Positions 10,664 to 21,794 of a stretch of 64,000 nt of DNA are shown one piece after another. The position numbers and the translations under genes were made by a program. The DNA comes from Raphanus sativus (lineage: Eukaryota; Streptophyta; Magnoliopsida; Brassicales; Brassicaceae): the NCBI RefSeq assembly GCF_000801105.2, contig NC_079516.1, positions 2,976,001 to 3,040,000 on the forward strand. Reading direction: 5' to 3'. Numbering within the stretch: position 1 is the first letter of the stretch; each line of letters begins with the position of its first letter. Below the pieces are notes generated by a model. That model was not told the DNA's origin. It ran no database searches and was given only the letters and a program-made list of their open reading frames with translations.

Positions 10664-13138
10664 ATGGCGTCTCCTATTACAATCATATGTTTTGACTATG
10701 GAGGAAGTTACATCAAGGATGGGGCTGATATAAAGTGGATCTCGGGAGAAGATCAAATTCACACTCTAGTGATGAAAAAATCCGTGGAAGAGATTACATA
10801 TTCTGAATTGGTCGAGTGTATATGCAGAAAGATTAAGGCAAATGGAGATGGGATGGTGAAGATTAGTTACTTTCCATTGGTATTGTATTCCAACAAGCCA
10901 TCCTATATTTGGAGTGATGAAGACGTTTTGGGTTATCTCATGCAAGTAAATCATGATAAATGTAGAAGTGTTTTACATGTGGAGATCAGCAGTGACATGG
11001 ATGATACATATGGTGGTCTGCCGCTTTCAGGAGATGATGAAACTGATGAAAGCTATGTTGGTCTTTCTGATGGAGAGGATACTGATACCGAGGAAGATGA
11101 AACTGATGAAGATGAGTCTGAGGAAGATGAGACTGAGCAAGATGGAGATGAGCAAGATGGAACAAATCATGATCATGAGATGGATGGCATGGTCACGCTT
11201 TACACAGCTGAACAACATGAAGACTTTGAGTTGCATGAGAATTTAGAGCACGGGTATGAAGGAACAGAAGTCGGAATGGAAGTTGAAGCTGCAAGAGAGG
11301 GAGTTGAAGCCACAACAGTTGTAGAAGAAGAATGGGATGATGGTCTTGATTTGGTTAAGGGTCAAGAATTCAGAACTAAGACAGCCATGCAAGTTCTAGT
11401 TCAGAGGGGTGCGCATAAGAATGGTTTTGAGTATGACACACTTAAGTCCGATACTGGGAGATTTGTGGCAAGATGTCGAGGAGCCAAAGAAGGTTGCAAG
11501 TGGTATTTGCGTGTAGTAAAGCTTAAGAATTCAGATCTTTGGACGGTTAGAACTTACGTCAAGTCTCATACATGCTCAGTGGTAACTACAAGTACCCTTA
11601 GAAATGGAAGGAGAGGCACACCACAGGTTGTTGCATCTGTTTTGGGTGAAGAATATCCCGGTAGATATGACACACCAAGATCAAGTGATCTGATCAGTAT
11701 GGTTACCCGCAAGGTTGGTGTTAAGGTATCATATGCCACAGCATGGAGAGGAAAAAGGCTGGCTGCTAATGAAGTGCGAGGTACTCCGGAAGAGAGTTTT
11801 TCTATGATACACTCCTATATGCACATGCTTAAGTTGAAGAATCCTGACTCGGTAAGTTATGTTGAAGTAGATGCGGCAAAAAGATTTAAGTATCTATTTT
11901 TCGCATTTGGAGCTTCCATAGAAGGGTTTGTAGCGATGAGGAAAGTTATCATTGTGGATGGAACACATCTTAAGCATGTTTATGGTGGAGTTCTGCTTGT
12001 TGCGACGGCTCAAGATCCTGATCGCCACCATTACCCTATTGCATTTGGTGTAGTTGATGGTGAGAAAGATGAAAGCTGGACGTGGTTTATGAATAAATTG
12101 AGGTCAGTGATATCAGATGTAGACGGATTGGTGTTTCTTTCGGATAGAAATGCGAGCTTGATCAAGTCAATACGTGAGGTGTTCCCAACGGCCGCACATG
12201 GGTATTGTGTCTGGCATTTGTCTCAAAATGTGAAAGGACATGTATTCAACAACAGAGACGTTTGTGCAATCAAGTTTAGAGAATGCGCATATGCTTATAC
12301 AGTGGCTGAGTTCGATGTTCTCTATGATGCTTTTTCCAGAAAGTATCCTTCTGCTGCCGAGTATCTAGAAAAGAGTGTTGAAGTGGGAAAATGGGCAAGA
12401 TGTTATTTTGAAGGAGACAGATACAATGTTGACACAACCAATGCAGCAGAATCTATCAATGGTGTTCTTCGGGAAGCGAGGAAATACTTCATGCTACCGA
12501 TGATTGATGTTATCATTAAGAAAATGGCTGAATGGTTTAACAAACATAGGAAGAAGGCAGCCCAAATACCAGCCACGAAGAAGCTTGTGCCTACAGTAGA
12601 AACCCAGTTGTCAAAAAGATCTTTGGAAGCGAGGTGTTTAGATGTGGTTGAGATAAACAGCTTTCACCTTGAGTACAATGTCAATGGTAGTGACGGAAAG
12701 GTTTATACGGTTGATTTGGCAAGAAAAATGTGCAGCTGCAGGTGCTTTGATATAGACAAAATCCCGTGTGTTCATGCATGTGCTGCTGCCAAGTTCTTGA
12801 GCGTTGGAACGGACCTCCATCTACAAGACTTTTGTTCGGTATACTATACGGTGGAGCTTTGGGCGTTGGCATACTGTAGGACGATTTATCCTGTGCCACA
12901 TCAGTCTGAATGGGTTATACCAGATGAAATTCGAGCACTAAAAGTTCTTCCTCCATTATATGTTAAAAAGAAAGGACCCACTCAGAAGCAAAGGTTTCCA
13001 TCAGCCGGAGAATCTCGTGGACGTGGAAGAGGGCGAGGAAGGGGAATGGGAAGAGGAAGGGGAAGGAGCAGAGGAAGGAGAGGCGGACGTTTGTATGAGT
13101 ATTTTGAGTGTGGAAGTACTTCTGCAACCGCCGAGTAG
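10664..13138 (+). CDS. MULE transposase (MURA), full length
   Basis: Single-exon 824-aa open frame. N-terminal PB1-like region (1-105), a long Asp/Glu stretch (about 120-180), a MuDR-type zinc-binding/DNA-binding region (about 225-305, with CRGAKEGCKWYLRV and a later HTC), then the MULE transposase core: IIVDGTHLK with a catalytic Asp at about 432, a second Asp in FLSDRNASL at about 494, the CVWH motif, and NAAESINGV as the likely site of the acidic third residue. A SWIM zinc finger follows (CSCRC...CVH, about 690-704), then an Arg/Gly-rich tail. It would cut and transfer the element ends in the nucleus. A pyrimidine-rich leader with a possible intron (about 10051-10654, ending TTTTCAG) precedes the ATG. 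No frameshift or stop is seen, so it may be active. Confidence 0.93.
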   Translation: MASPITIICFDYGGSYIKDGADIKWISGEDQIHTLVMKKSVEEITYSELVECICRKIKANGDGMVKISYFPLVLYSNKPSYIWSDEDVLGYLMQVNHDKCRSVLHVEISSDMDDTYGGLPLSGDDETDESYVGLSDGEDTDTEEDETDEDESEEDETEQDGDEQDGTNHDHEMDGMVTLYTAEQHEDFELHENLEHGYEGTEVGMEVEAAREGVEATTVVEEEWDDGLDLVKGQEFRTKTAMQVLVQRGAHKNGFEYDTLKSDTGRFVARCRGAKEGCKWYLRVVKLKNSDLWTVRTYVKSHTCSVVTTSTLRNGRRGTPQVVASVLGEEYPGRYDTPRSSDLISMVTRKVGVKVSYATAWRGKRLAANEVRGTPEESFSMIHSYMHMLKLKNPDSVSYVEVDAAKRFKYLFFAFGASIEGFVAMRKVIIVDGTHLKHVYGGVLLVATAQDPDRHHYPIAFGVVDGEKDESWTWFMNKLRSVISDVDGLVFLSDRNASLIKSIREVFPTAAHGYCVWHLSQNVKGHVFNNRDVCAIKFRECAYAYTVAEFDVLYDAFSRKYPSAAEYLEKSVEVGKWARCYFEGDRYNVDTTNAAESINGVLREARKYFMLPMIDVIIKKMAEWFNKHRKKAAQIPATKKLVPTVETQLSKRSLEARCLDVVEINSFHLEYNVNGSDGKVYTVDLARKMCSCRCFDIDKIPCVHACAAAKFLSVGTDLHLQDFCSVYYTVELWALAYCRTIYPVPHQSEWVIPDEIRALKVLPPLYVKKKGPTQKQRFPSAGESRGRGRGRGRGMGRGRGRSRGRRGGRLYEYFECGSTSATAE

Positions 13139-13158
13139 CATGGGACTCTTGTGATTTG

Positions 13159-13875
13159 AACTATGTGTAATATGTGTAATATGGAACTACTAGTACTACT
13201 ATTGGAACTACTATGTGTAATATGGACTACTAGCACTATTATTGGAACTACTATGTGTAATATGGACTACTAGGAATTACCTAGTACTACCATGAACTAC
13301 CAAAAACTACCATGTATTACTATGTGTTATGCATGTTTCTAAAAACCTTAATTTTCAATAAATTATTTATTTTTAGAAGATGTATCTCATATTTAACGTG
13401 ATTATATGTCCATTCATGTGTTTATTTTTTAAAATAGACATAAAATTCTCTTAAAATCTCAACTTGGTAGAAAAATTCTCATTTCAATAGAAAACATCCT
13501 TATACTTCCTTGTTAATGTCTTGATGGGAAGACTATGATGAGATGAATTTCTAAAAACACATATTTTCTGAATTTTTTTTCTGCCAATTTGTTATATACA
13601 GTCTAAAACTATCTAAATGAATTGGTATTACTAATTAATTTAATTTAATGACATTGTATTATTAAAAAATGCTATAATCTGCAAAAGTATTACTATGAAG
13701 AATGAAATATTACTACCACCTTGAGTACTACTAAGAGTAAGATAAATATTATTTTAATATTCAAACATGTTTGTTCAATATCATCTTTAACACGTTTTAG
13801 ACATGTGTATATATATATTTTTTTATTCTACAAAGTGTTGACATTGTGTTACACGTTTTTGACACGTTTTAGACA

Positions 13876-13917
<42 letters not shown>

Positions 13918-13930
13918 TTCTACAATGTGT
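13159..13930. repeat. Minisatellites in the MULE between its two genes
   Basis: From 13159 to 13330, units built on TGTGTAATATGGACTACTAG repeat about every 45 bp. From 13786 to 13930, two copies of a segment containing ACACGTTTTAGACATGTG, an AT run and TTTTTTATTCTACAA follow each other. Similar ACTACTA motifs occur upstream of the transposase (10525-10585) and near 16840, so they belong to the element. Confidence 0.7.
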
Positions 13931-14178
13931 TTGTCTTAGTAATACCTAATAAGTCAAGTAATACGAATTTCCTTTATTAGGACAAAAATTGCCTTGTCTT
14001 CCATTAGACCAAACCTGCTTCAAGACAATCACACAACACAAAAAGATTGCACATCCTACATAATAGAATCCAAGCATCATACATAATAGCATCCAAAAAC
14101 CAACAAGAACATAGCATCCTACACAAGTTCACAACAAAGCCGAGATAAATATTAAACATATCATCCTACAATAGTTCA

Positions 14179-17079
14179 CTAAGCCTCAGTTCTTGGCTTC
14201 TTCTTCCGCCCTTCAATCTCATCAGTGTCAGCTTCAGTGAAAGGAGAGGAAATCCACTGTGATCGTATACGTGTCCTTGGCTGCTCTGGCGTCCTTGTCT
14301 CCTCTGGCATTGTGAACTTCTTTGGGTCAGTAGGCTTTCTTGGTCTACCCCTCGCCTTAGGCCTATGCTTAACCCCAATCCGAGCAGGAAGACCCTCATA
14401 ATCCTCAGCTCCTACAACAGGAGCTCCCTCATCTACAACAGGAGCTTCCTCATCTACATCAAGCTCATCCGTCTCCTTGTCAGCTCCCTCATCTACAACA
14501 GGAGCTCCCTCATCTACAACAGGAGCTTCCTCATCTACATCAAGCTCATCCGTCTCCTTGTCAGCTCCTTTATCCACAGCAGGAGCTCCCTCATCTACAG
14601 CAGAAGTTCCCTCAGCCGGTTCTCCATAGCTCTTGCAAAGTGAAAGAAGCCATTCTTCTTGTTTCTCTTCATCACATGTTAGCACCAATCTCTTACGTGG
14701 TGATTTCCAATTCCCTGATGGTTTCCTCGCGGCTGCCTTAGTCCTACCACGTGGTGGTGTAGGAGTCTCCATAGGTTGCTTCTCAGCCTCCTTCTCTTCA
14801 ATCTCAGCCTCCTTATTTGTTTCAATCTCTTGTTCTGTTTCAACCCGAGCCTCTTGTTCTTCCTCAGGTTGTTTCTCTTCCTCACAACCTTTATCTTTAT
14901 TCTCCGTTTCAGCCTGCTCTGTTTCTTTCTCTTCATGGGTCAAGCCTTCACCTTCTTTGTCTTCTTCAGGTTCTGCTTCATGCTCAGGTTCTTTTTCTTC
15001 CTCAGAACCTTTATCTTCTTTCTGAGCCTCTTCAGCTTGAGCTTCAGCTTCAGCTTCAGGTTCTTTTTCTTTCTCAGAACTTTTATCTTCCTTCTGAGCT
15101 TCTTCTTCACTCGCTTTCTCAGCTGTTGGCTCCACGAGGTTGCTGTCATAACGCCCATCATTCCAACCATGATCCATGGTTTGGTACTCAAAACCATCAT
15201 CGTTCTCCTTCTCTTTCTCCTGCTTCTTCATTTCTTTCTCAATGCCATCAAGTCTCTCCTCTAATGTCTTCTGCTTCCTGGCCTTTAGTTTTAAACCATC
15301 TTGCGTCCGCTCAATGGCATCAAGCCTCTTCTCCATTGCTTTCATCCTCTTAGACCTTCTTTTTAAAATAACATGGCTCTTCTCCACCACACCAAGCCTC
15401 TTGTCCATTGTCTCTACCTTCACAATCACTTCACTCAAAGAAGCCATCATCCTCTCTTCAAACCCTTTCAGAACGTCCTCCAAACCATGAACAGAGGAGG
15501 ATGCTTCTTCATTCACTTTCCCTTTTCCTTTGTCTTTTTTCTGAGGAAACTCCCTTGCAGCCACATCCAACTCATAGAGTCCTTGCCAAAAGATAGGCTT
15601 CTCCTTAATAGTCAGCCATGTGCTCCACAAGTTACTCACTCCTTCTTCATTTTCATAGTCTGGCTCCCCCTCACATATACGTGCCATGAGAGGTTCCTCA
15701 TCAACAGTTGGAACCAAAACACTATCAATGACCTGAAAAAATTATCAAAACAATATCACACACATATTTTAACTCAAAACACTATTTATTCCACTCATTT
15801 AATAAAAAAAAATATTCAACTCATACCGTAGTGTGTCCAAGCGTGTCGTACAAATCCTGGAGTGGATAACCTTTCATGCTGTTACTTTGGAACCGTTTCT
15901 TGCACATCCTCGGGCAGGAGCTGAAACAGCCAGCTACACGTTCTCTGAATCGTGCATTTAGAGCTGGAATACACTCAAATGCCAGGATCTGAATGTCAAA
16001 ACAAAGGAGTCAGAGCTGATTCACAAAACAAAAACAATTATATAAAGATGTAAAATTTACCTCCAAAGGAACTATGAACCCGGGAAAGTTGACATTCTTC
16101 TTAGGTTCCCCTTTGAGTTTCTTCATCACGTAGTTAATGGACCCGATCGCATCATCGAACGTCAAGCGACCCCATGGAAAGGTTTTGCAAATTTCCACAT
16201 CGTTGACGACTCTTAAAATGAAAGAGTCGAATGGGGCATTGTACCTTGCCTTCGCTCTGATAACCGTGCCTAGGAAGTAGAGCACCGCCATCCTGAGTCG
16301 ATCCCCACATGCACTCATACTCAGCAACTTCTCTCTCACAGATTCCATTGTTATCTCCTTATGCGAGCCAAAATGCCTATCTACAAAAGCAAAGCTCCCC
16401 AACTTCTTATAATTCGGTGGGTAGTCACGGCAGTCCAAGCCTGAGATGAGTGCATGCTCTCTCATTGAATACCGGAGGGGCACGCCATTAACCGCAAACC
16501 AAGCTGTGTCCTCTCCCTCGTGTAAGGGAATTGTGCGCAGTAGCAGCGACCACATACCCAGCAGCCTCAAGTTTGGTTCATTCGGCATGTGGAAAATGTG
16601 GCAAAACTGAGGGTGGTTTTTGAACCACTCCAACTCGGGCGACTCATCCTCGGGCGTAAGCTTCTTCAAGAGGTCCACTGTTCCGCTCACAGAGCACTTG
16701 CTCTGTATCTTACACGACTTGGTGAATTCCGTGTTCTTGAAGTATAGCTCATCAGGTGGCAATGGTTGACATTCCTGCAAACCACATTAATTTATATATA
16801 TTAGCACTTTATTTATTAATCTGTCTTAATAAAATCAGTAGTACTAGTACTACACCATACTAATACCAAAGAAATGTTGGAGAATGATGATCAGTGTGAG
16901 TCTGAGATGTTGAGAATGCATACCTGAGATGTTGCAGAATGATTTTCGGTTTGAGTCTCATTCCCGCCGGAAAGCTCTTCATCAGCTACTGGAGCAGGGT
17001 TGTGTTCTTGAACCTTTTCTCTTGTGGAATTGTTTTGTTTCTTGTTCTGCCTTTTCCCCCGCTTACCACGGCTTGTCAT
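14179..17079 (-). CDS. DUF1985 protein, second gene of the MULE
   Basis: Four exons in coding order: 17079-16924, 16774-16061, 15988-15827 and 15732-14179, all GT-AG. They sum to 2586 nt, an unbroken 861-aa protein. Residues about 53-290 form the DUF1985 domain (FCHIFHMPNEP, WFAVNGVPLRYSMREHALISG). It is usually found next to a Ulp1-type (C48) cysteine protease in Ulp1-carrying MULEs (KAONASHI type). Here no His-Asp-Cys protease segment follows. The C-terminal half is instead charged coiled coil, then a 27-aa acidic repeat (81-bp DNA period at 14441 and 14522, with KETDELDVDEEAPVV), then a basic end with RGRPRKP, an AT-hook-like motif. It is convergent with the transposase, the place mudrB holds in maize MuDR. 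Function unknown. Confidence 0.8.
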
Positions 17080-17907
17080 TCTCCTATAACAACAAACAAC
17101 TATTTATCATTATCAAACAGTCAACATTCAATCCATAAGGTCCAATCCATAATTGTATTAACCATTTCCACCATTTTTACTAATAGGATTTCAATTAAGT
17201 TACACAAAAATAAAACAATTTTTATCAATATCAAATCGATTAAAGAGAAGAATAGTCCACATCAAATCGATTTGAATCATATATTTCAAAGAAATTCACT
17301 TCAAAATTTCTTTATTTCTTTAAGCCAAACAACCACACATCATATATTTCAAAGAAACCGACATCAAATCGATTTGAATCTATGAAAAAGGTATGAAAAA
17401 ATGTTACCTTACACGCCGAGAATGGTGATGGAAGAGGTTACAAGAGGATGAAAAGAAGCTTGACGCCGGAAGAAGAAGGTGATTCTGATGATGGACAAGA
17501 GAAAACGTGGTGGTTTTCGGTGGATTGCGTTGGGTTTCAGTGGATTCCGGTCGATTTCGTCGAGATCATCGGAGGCGGGTTCTAGGGTTTTTAGAGATTG
17601 ATTTTTTCGATTTGGGGAAGAAACTGTCGATGGTCTGTTTGGGAAGGGTTTGATCTGTTTGGGAGAGAGACACTGGGAGAAAGAGAGGGTTTGGGAGAGA
17701 AACACGCGGGTCACGCTCATGGATCCGGGTCGTATGAGTCGGGTCAAATAAAGAGAGGTTGGATCCTGTAAATATCAGATTTCATTAAGGGCAGTTTTGT
17801 TTTTTCTCACATTTTCGATAAAATAAGATTAAAAATATAATCTATTTTATTGATGGGGCAAAATAGAATAAACAGTGTAGTGACTAGGGCAAGAGAGAAT
17901 AAAGTCC

Positions 17908-18775
17908 CTTTGTTTCAGAGAGACGTATTGAGTATGGCGTTTACATACTACGTGTATATATATACTACACCAAGTGCAATATCTATGTAATATATCTATT
18001 TTAAACTATAGTTGTGTATTATTATTATAATAAGATAGATATTGTAAGAAACAAAATATTTATGAGAGAAGAGGTTTGGAAGACTTTTAAGGATGGCTTT
18101 AATTTTCCCTAGTTTTGTTTGTAGAAAATTAGATATTTTTAAACAATAATGATGTAGATGGGCCAAAGATCGACTGTGAGATTTATTTTATATTTTGTTA
18201 TAATAAAGTTTGTTTGGCTCTCCTCAATGTTAAGATCAGTTACCAACCATTCTTTGTTACACTGTCTTTATCTTATGCATAGACATATTTGACTAAGTTA
18301 TCTAGAGGCTATAAAAGGGAGAGCTAAAACAAAATTTTATTCTAAAGTTTTATAGCATCTTTTGTAGAGTCTGATAAATAAAGATATCTAAGGATATTAC
18401 AATAATATTATCACACTAAGCACAATATATATTTGAAATTTTTGCACCAAAATTTAGCTGTATGTTATAATATACCTGGGGTGTTAATTGCAATATTTGT
18501 TTTATTTCAGTAAATCAATTTTTGTTTTGTTTCGGTAGTCATTCTCAATAAGTCCAGATGGGCTTGGACAATATAAATTGCTGTCTAGAACCATTTCAGC
18601 CCACGCTAAAATACAAATCGAAATAAACACTAATGAATGGAGGATTCTTCAATATATCATTACATGAAATGAAAACATAAAGAAAAATGAAACATTCTTA
18701 ATCAAATGATTGTCATTACAAAAAAATACTAAACATGATTAAAATTTCATATCAATATAAGTCTGAAAATGTCGC
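17908..18775. other. Original upstream region of the ARM gene, cut off by the MULE
   Basis: Begins with the second copy of the 9-bp duplication and continues with CAGAGAGACG, plausibly the ARM gene's former leader and promoter. The rest up to the polcalcin stop is AT-rich without a recognised gene. Confidence 0.6.
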
Positions 18776-19027
18776 TTAGAAAATCTTGGCGACGTCTTTC
18801 ATAAGGCCACGATTAGCCTTAGCGAAATCAGAAAACTCTTGGTACGATATGAATCCATCACCATCGGTGTCAATCTCAGCCATCATACGCTTAACGTCAT
18901 CGTGCGTTACCGAGCCAAGGTTCTTGAGAGCATCTCCAAGCTCGGTTGAAGAGATAGTTCCATCACCGTTAGCATCAAACTTCTTGAAAATACGGTCGTG
19001 CTCAGCTTTTTCTGTCGCGTCAGCCAT
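18776..19027 (-). CDS. Polcalcin (two-EF-hand pollen calcium-binding protein)
   Basis: Intronless 83-aa frame starting MADATEKAEHDRIFKKFD. Two canonical EF-hand loops, DANGDGTISSTE (about 18-29) and DTDGDGFISYQE (about 53-64), are joined by LGSVTHDDVKRMMAEI. It ends GLMKDVAKIF. Length and sequence are those of the Brassica polcalcins (Bra n 2 / Bra r 2 type, orthologous to At3g03430), small cytosolic calcium sensors of pollen and known cross-reactive allergens. A TATA box on the minus strand lies about 55 bp upstream. Intact. Confidence 0.96.
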   Translation of the reverse strand: MADATEKAEHDRIFKKFDANGDGTISSTELGDALKNLGSVTHDDVKRMMAEIDTDGDGFISYQEFSDFAKANRGLMKDVAKIF

Positions 19028-19080
19028 TGTTTTAAATGTTTCTTCGATTGGTCGGAGGAGTGAGATGGTCGTGAGAGTTA

Positions 19081-19090
19081 TTATATAAAG
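19081..19090 (-). promoter_or_regulatory. TATA box of the polcalcin gene
   Basis: Minus-strand CTTTATATAA, 54 bp before the ATG, at a sensible distance for a short leader. Confidence 0.6.
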
Positions 19091-19351
19091 AGGTTTGAAT
19101 GTGAAGAGAAGCTGAGGCTATGCTTTAAACTAGGCGATCTAAGGAGGAAAACTGAAGTTACTATAAATAGAATGTGACTCGGTCTTTTCATTAATGGACC
19201 TTGTATTCTGAATAATAGATGTGACAAAAGAAAAATCAACGGCTGGATCCAACTGTTTTGCCAGCTTTATATCGATCTTCAAAGATGAAGTTGAAGTTCA
19301 AAACCTTGAAGCAGAAGTAATATAAAGAGATGTAATACCTCAACTTCAACT

Positions 19352-20332
19352 TCAAGGAGCTCTGTCGAAAGGCTTAGTGTCATTGTAACAAGTATCCCAC
19401 ACTGCTTCCATGGCGTCTTTAGCTGCTACTTCAGAGCAATACGGGTTGCCACGAAGCGATTTCAGCACTCTTCTTTTTATACATTCCTTTTGCAAAAAAA
19501 AAAAAAAGAAAAAAATCAAGAATCAAGTCAATATTAACAACAATCATCCATGATTCCACATATGCAATTCTTCTTCTTCTTATAGTGTGACTTACTTGTT
19601 CATGCCCTCGTAATTTAATGAAACCCCTCAGAAGTTCTCTCTTGAAATGGCAGTCACCGCTTAAATGACCTGCACGTATCTATTTAAAGAACACACAAGA
19701 AACACTATCAAGAACTGGACTTGACATTGGTAAAGCTAACTAGCTAACAATGCAATGACCTCGCTGCAGGCATGATGAGCACAGTTAGTCCAATCCAGAT
19801 TCTTGGCACGGCACTCGTCATAAGCATGGATCAACTCATGTATAACCACTTGGTTCACTTCATCTTGAATGGTCAGATAGTTACTACACACAGTGATCTT
19901 CAAAACAAAAAAAAAAGAAACTGATCAGTCATCAAAAAACATTAATTAACAAAGGCCCAAACAAGAAGAGCAGTGTTAGAGCTTACCCCTCTTCCTTTAG
20001 TGAAGCCACCAGCAACAGGACCAGTACACACAACCGCCTTGACGAAGTTATCACCAACTCTGCACCCTGATTTCTCCATTTGCTCCATCAGATACTTCAC
20101 TATCGGATCTAAATCCAAAACAAACTAGTTTCAATATTACCATAATGAACCTGAAACTCTTGATTGATTCTAGAATCCTAAACCCTAGATTTGCTAATAT
20201 AATACTGAGAAAAAAATATATACTTCGGAAACTTCGCTGAATCATGTCCTGGCACTCTTCGATAGATTTGCCGCGCTTTCCCCCGAGGTTCAAATCGGAA
20301 CCTGAGTTAGGAGCGGCTGCATCTTCCTCCAT
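19352..20332 (-). CDS. ATP23-like (Ku70-binding family) metallopeptidase
   Basis: Five exons in coding order: 20332-20224, 20108-19987, 19897-19760, 19679-19596 and 19486-19352, all GT-AG, 588 nt, 195 aa. Exon 3 carries VVIHELIHAYDECRA, the HEXXH zinc-metallopeptidase motif of the peptidase M76 family. Conserved cysteines surround it (CTGPVAGGF, NCAHHACSE, SGDCHFKRE, NPYCSE). In yeast Atp23 processes ATP synthase subunit 6 and assists its assembly in mitochondria; the plant family was named after a human Ku70-binding protein. The N-terminus (MEEDAAAPNSGSD) is not an obvious mitochondrial presequence. Corresponds to At3g03420. Intact, and divergent from the interrupted CML. Confidence 0.92.
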
Positions 20333-21165
20333 TTCCGATATCTCGAAGCCGGTGGTTCCCTCGCGAGTGGCGGCTTATTATGATCGGAGACGGAGAGAAA
20401 AGGAGACGAAGGGTAAATGTGTCAATTACTTAACGCTTCTCTCTCTCTCTTTCTATCAAACGGTTAACGTATTCGATTCGGTTTGCCAAACCATCATCTC
20501 AGACCGGATTTAATTTAAATCTGTTAAAAACTGATAATGGGCTATTGATATTTTTTATGAGGGTGCGTAACTAAAGAGCCGGCCTAATCCAAAACCCAAC
20601 ATAGTGAATCAATGAATTCTATATTTAGAAGAATAATGTTTATGCTTTTAATATTTTGATCAAAATCTATCTCCAATCTCCATCTATGTGTTGGATTCTC
20701 ACATTCATGCAAGAGATAAGTTGTAGTTTATCAGCACTATTGAACTATGAATGTTTGATAAGAATGATGATTCAGTATACATACCCAAATTATAGGATAA
20801 GTATGACAGATATTCGTTTCCTATTTGATTACAGAAATTTTAAAATTGTATATTTCTCATATTTTTTCCCTTTTCTATATTATATGAATTGAAATTTTTT
20901 TTACCTTATCCTTTTTCCTGTAAATATTTCATTATTTTAGTTTGGTAGAGTTTATATGCATAAATTGTAAGATTAACATGTGTCAAAGTCAATCCAATCT
21001 AAATAATAAAATATGAAAAAGTAAAAAATTACATTAACTTTTCTTGTACTAAAAATAAAGTTTTCTTATTTTTGAAAAGATTAGAGATTAATATCAACCA
21101 ATTTTTACAATTAAATACAGTATACAATATCTTGGAATCTTCATCATCTTTTGCAATTTACATAT

Positions 21166-21184
21166 TTTTTTTTTGAACCGAATT
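21166..21184 (-). mobile_element. Micro retro-insertion with a 12-bp target duplication
   Basis: Nine T plus GAACCGAATT are flanked by identical 12-bp repeats CAATTTACATAT at 21154-21165 and 21185-21196. On the minus strand it reads as a 10-nt stub with a poly-A tail, like the insert at 3724. Confidence 0.6.
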
Positions 21185-21299
21185 CAATTTACATATTATA
21201 TCCCTTTTTATATCACTTATTTTATATATTTTTCTACTTTTGCTCATCATTAATTGGAAATATATCTCATTTTTTATATTATTTAGGGTTTTCAAACAC

Positions 21300-21307
21300 T
21301 ATAAATA
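21300..21307 (+). promoter_or_regulatory. TATA box of the interrupted CML gene
   Basis: TATAAATA, 81 bp upstream of the ATG at 21388. Confidence 0.55.
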
Positions 21308-21794
21308 AAAGAACATATGTTCTCGTATTTCACACAAAATTCTCAAAGCAAAAGAATAATATCAAACAAAAACATTTAATTAAGAGAATGTCTGCGACAC
21401 AAGTCTTTGCAAAGTTCGACAAGAACAACGACGGTAAACTTTCATTACAAGAGTTTCACAACGCAGCTCTTGCTTTTTGTAAAACCTTTTCTGAGGGAGA
21501 GATCAAGGCCATGTTTAATGATATGGACGTGGATGGTGACGGCCAAGTCGGCGCTGCTGAATTTACGTCGTGCATTGAAAAGATGTTGAAGGAAGTCTTC
21601 GATTTTTGTGACGTTGACGGTGATTAGGGATGTTGTATTGGGTTATAAAAGTTAGGGTAGTACCAGCCCATCAAAAATTTTAAATACCCTAACCCATAAG
21701 TTTAAACTGTAAATTATATTGGGTTCATTTAGGTTTGGATTAAAAAATAATGGGTTTTAACAGGGTTGAGCCCTTTTAATTTTTGGATTAGAAA

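Larger units (their letters stand above)
9666..17907 (+). mobile_element. Complete autonomous Mutator-like element (8242 bp)
   Basis: Flanked by the 9-bp direct repeat CTTTGTTTC (9657-9665 and 17908-17916), the duplication length typical of Mutator. The two ends, each read inward, align as an imperfect terminal repeat: GGAAAGTATTCTAATTTGAC against GGACTTTATTCTCTCTTGCC, both followed by CTAGT, with a further matching subterminal block (TTCATTCT / TTTATTCT, then CCCC). Inside are a plus-strand transposase gene (10664-13138) and a convergent minus-strand gene (17079-14179), both open. That is the layout of two-gene autonomous MULEs. The insertion lies 26 bp upstream of the ARM gene ATG, within its leader or core promoter, and displaces the original promoter 8.2 kb away. 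Confidence 0.92.
20333..21387. other. Intergenic region between ATP23-like and CML genes
   Basis: AT-rich. Holds a micro retro-insertion near 21166 and the CML TATA box at 21300-21307 (TATAAATA). I see no gene. Confidence 0.7.

Noticed and set aside
13875..13912. AT run as a regulatory or replication feature
   Set aside because: Simple microsatellite inside a repeated MULE segment; nothing else supports a function.
14365..15831. Several plus-strand open frames of 90-180 aa
   Set aside because: They lie antisense to the long exon of the MULE second gene and are Ser/Leu/Phe-rich shadows of its Glu/Lys-rich coding sequence.
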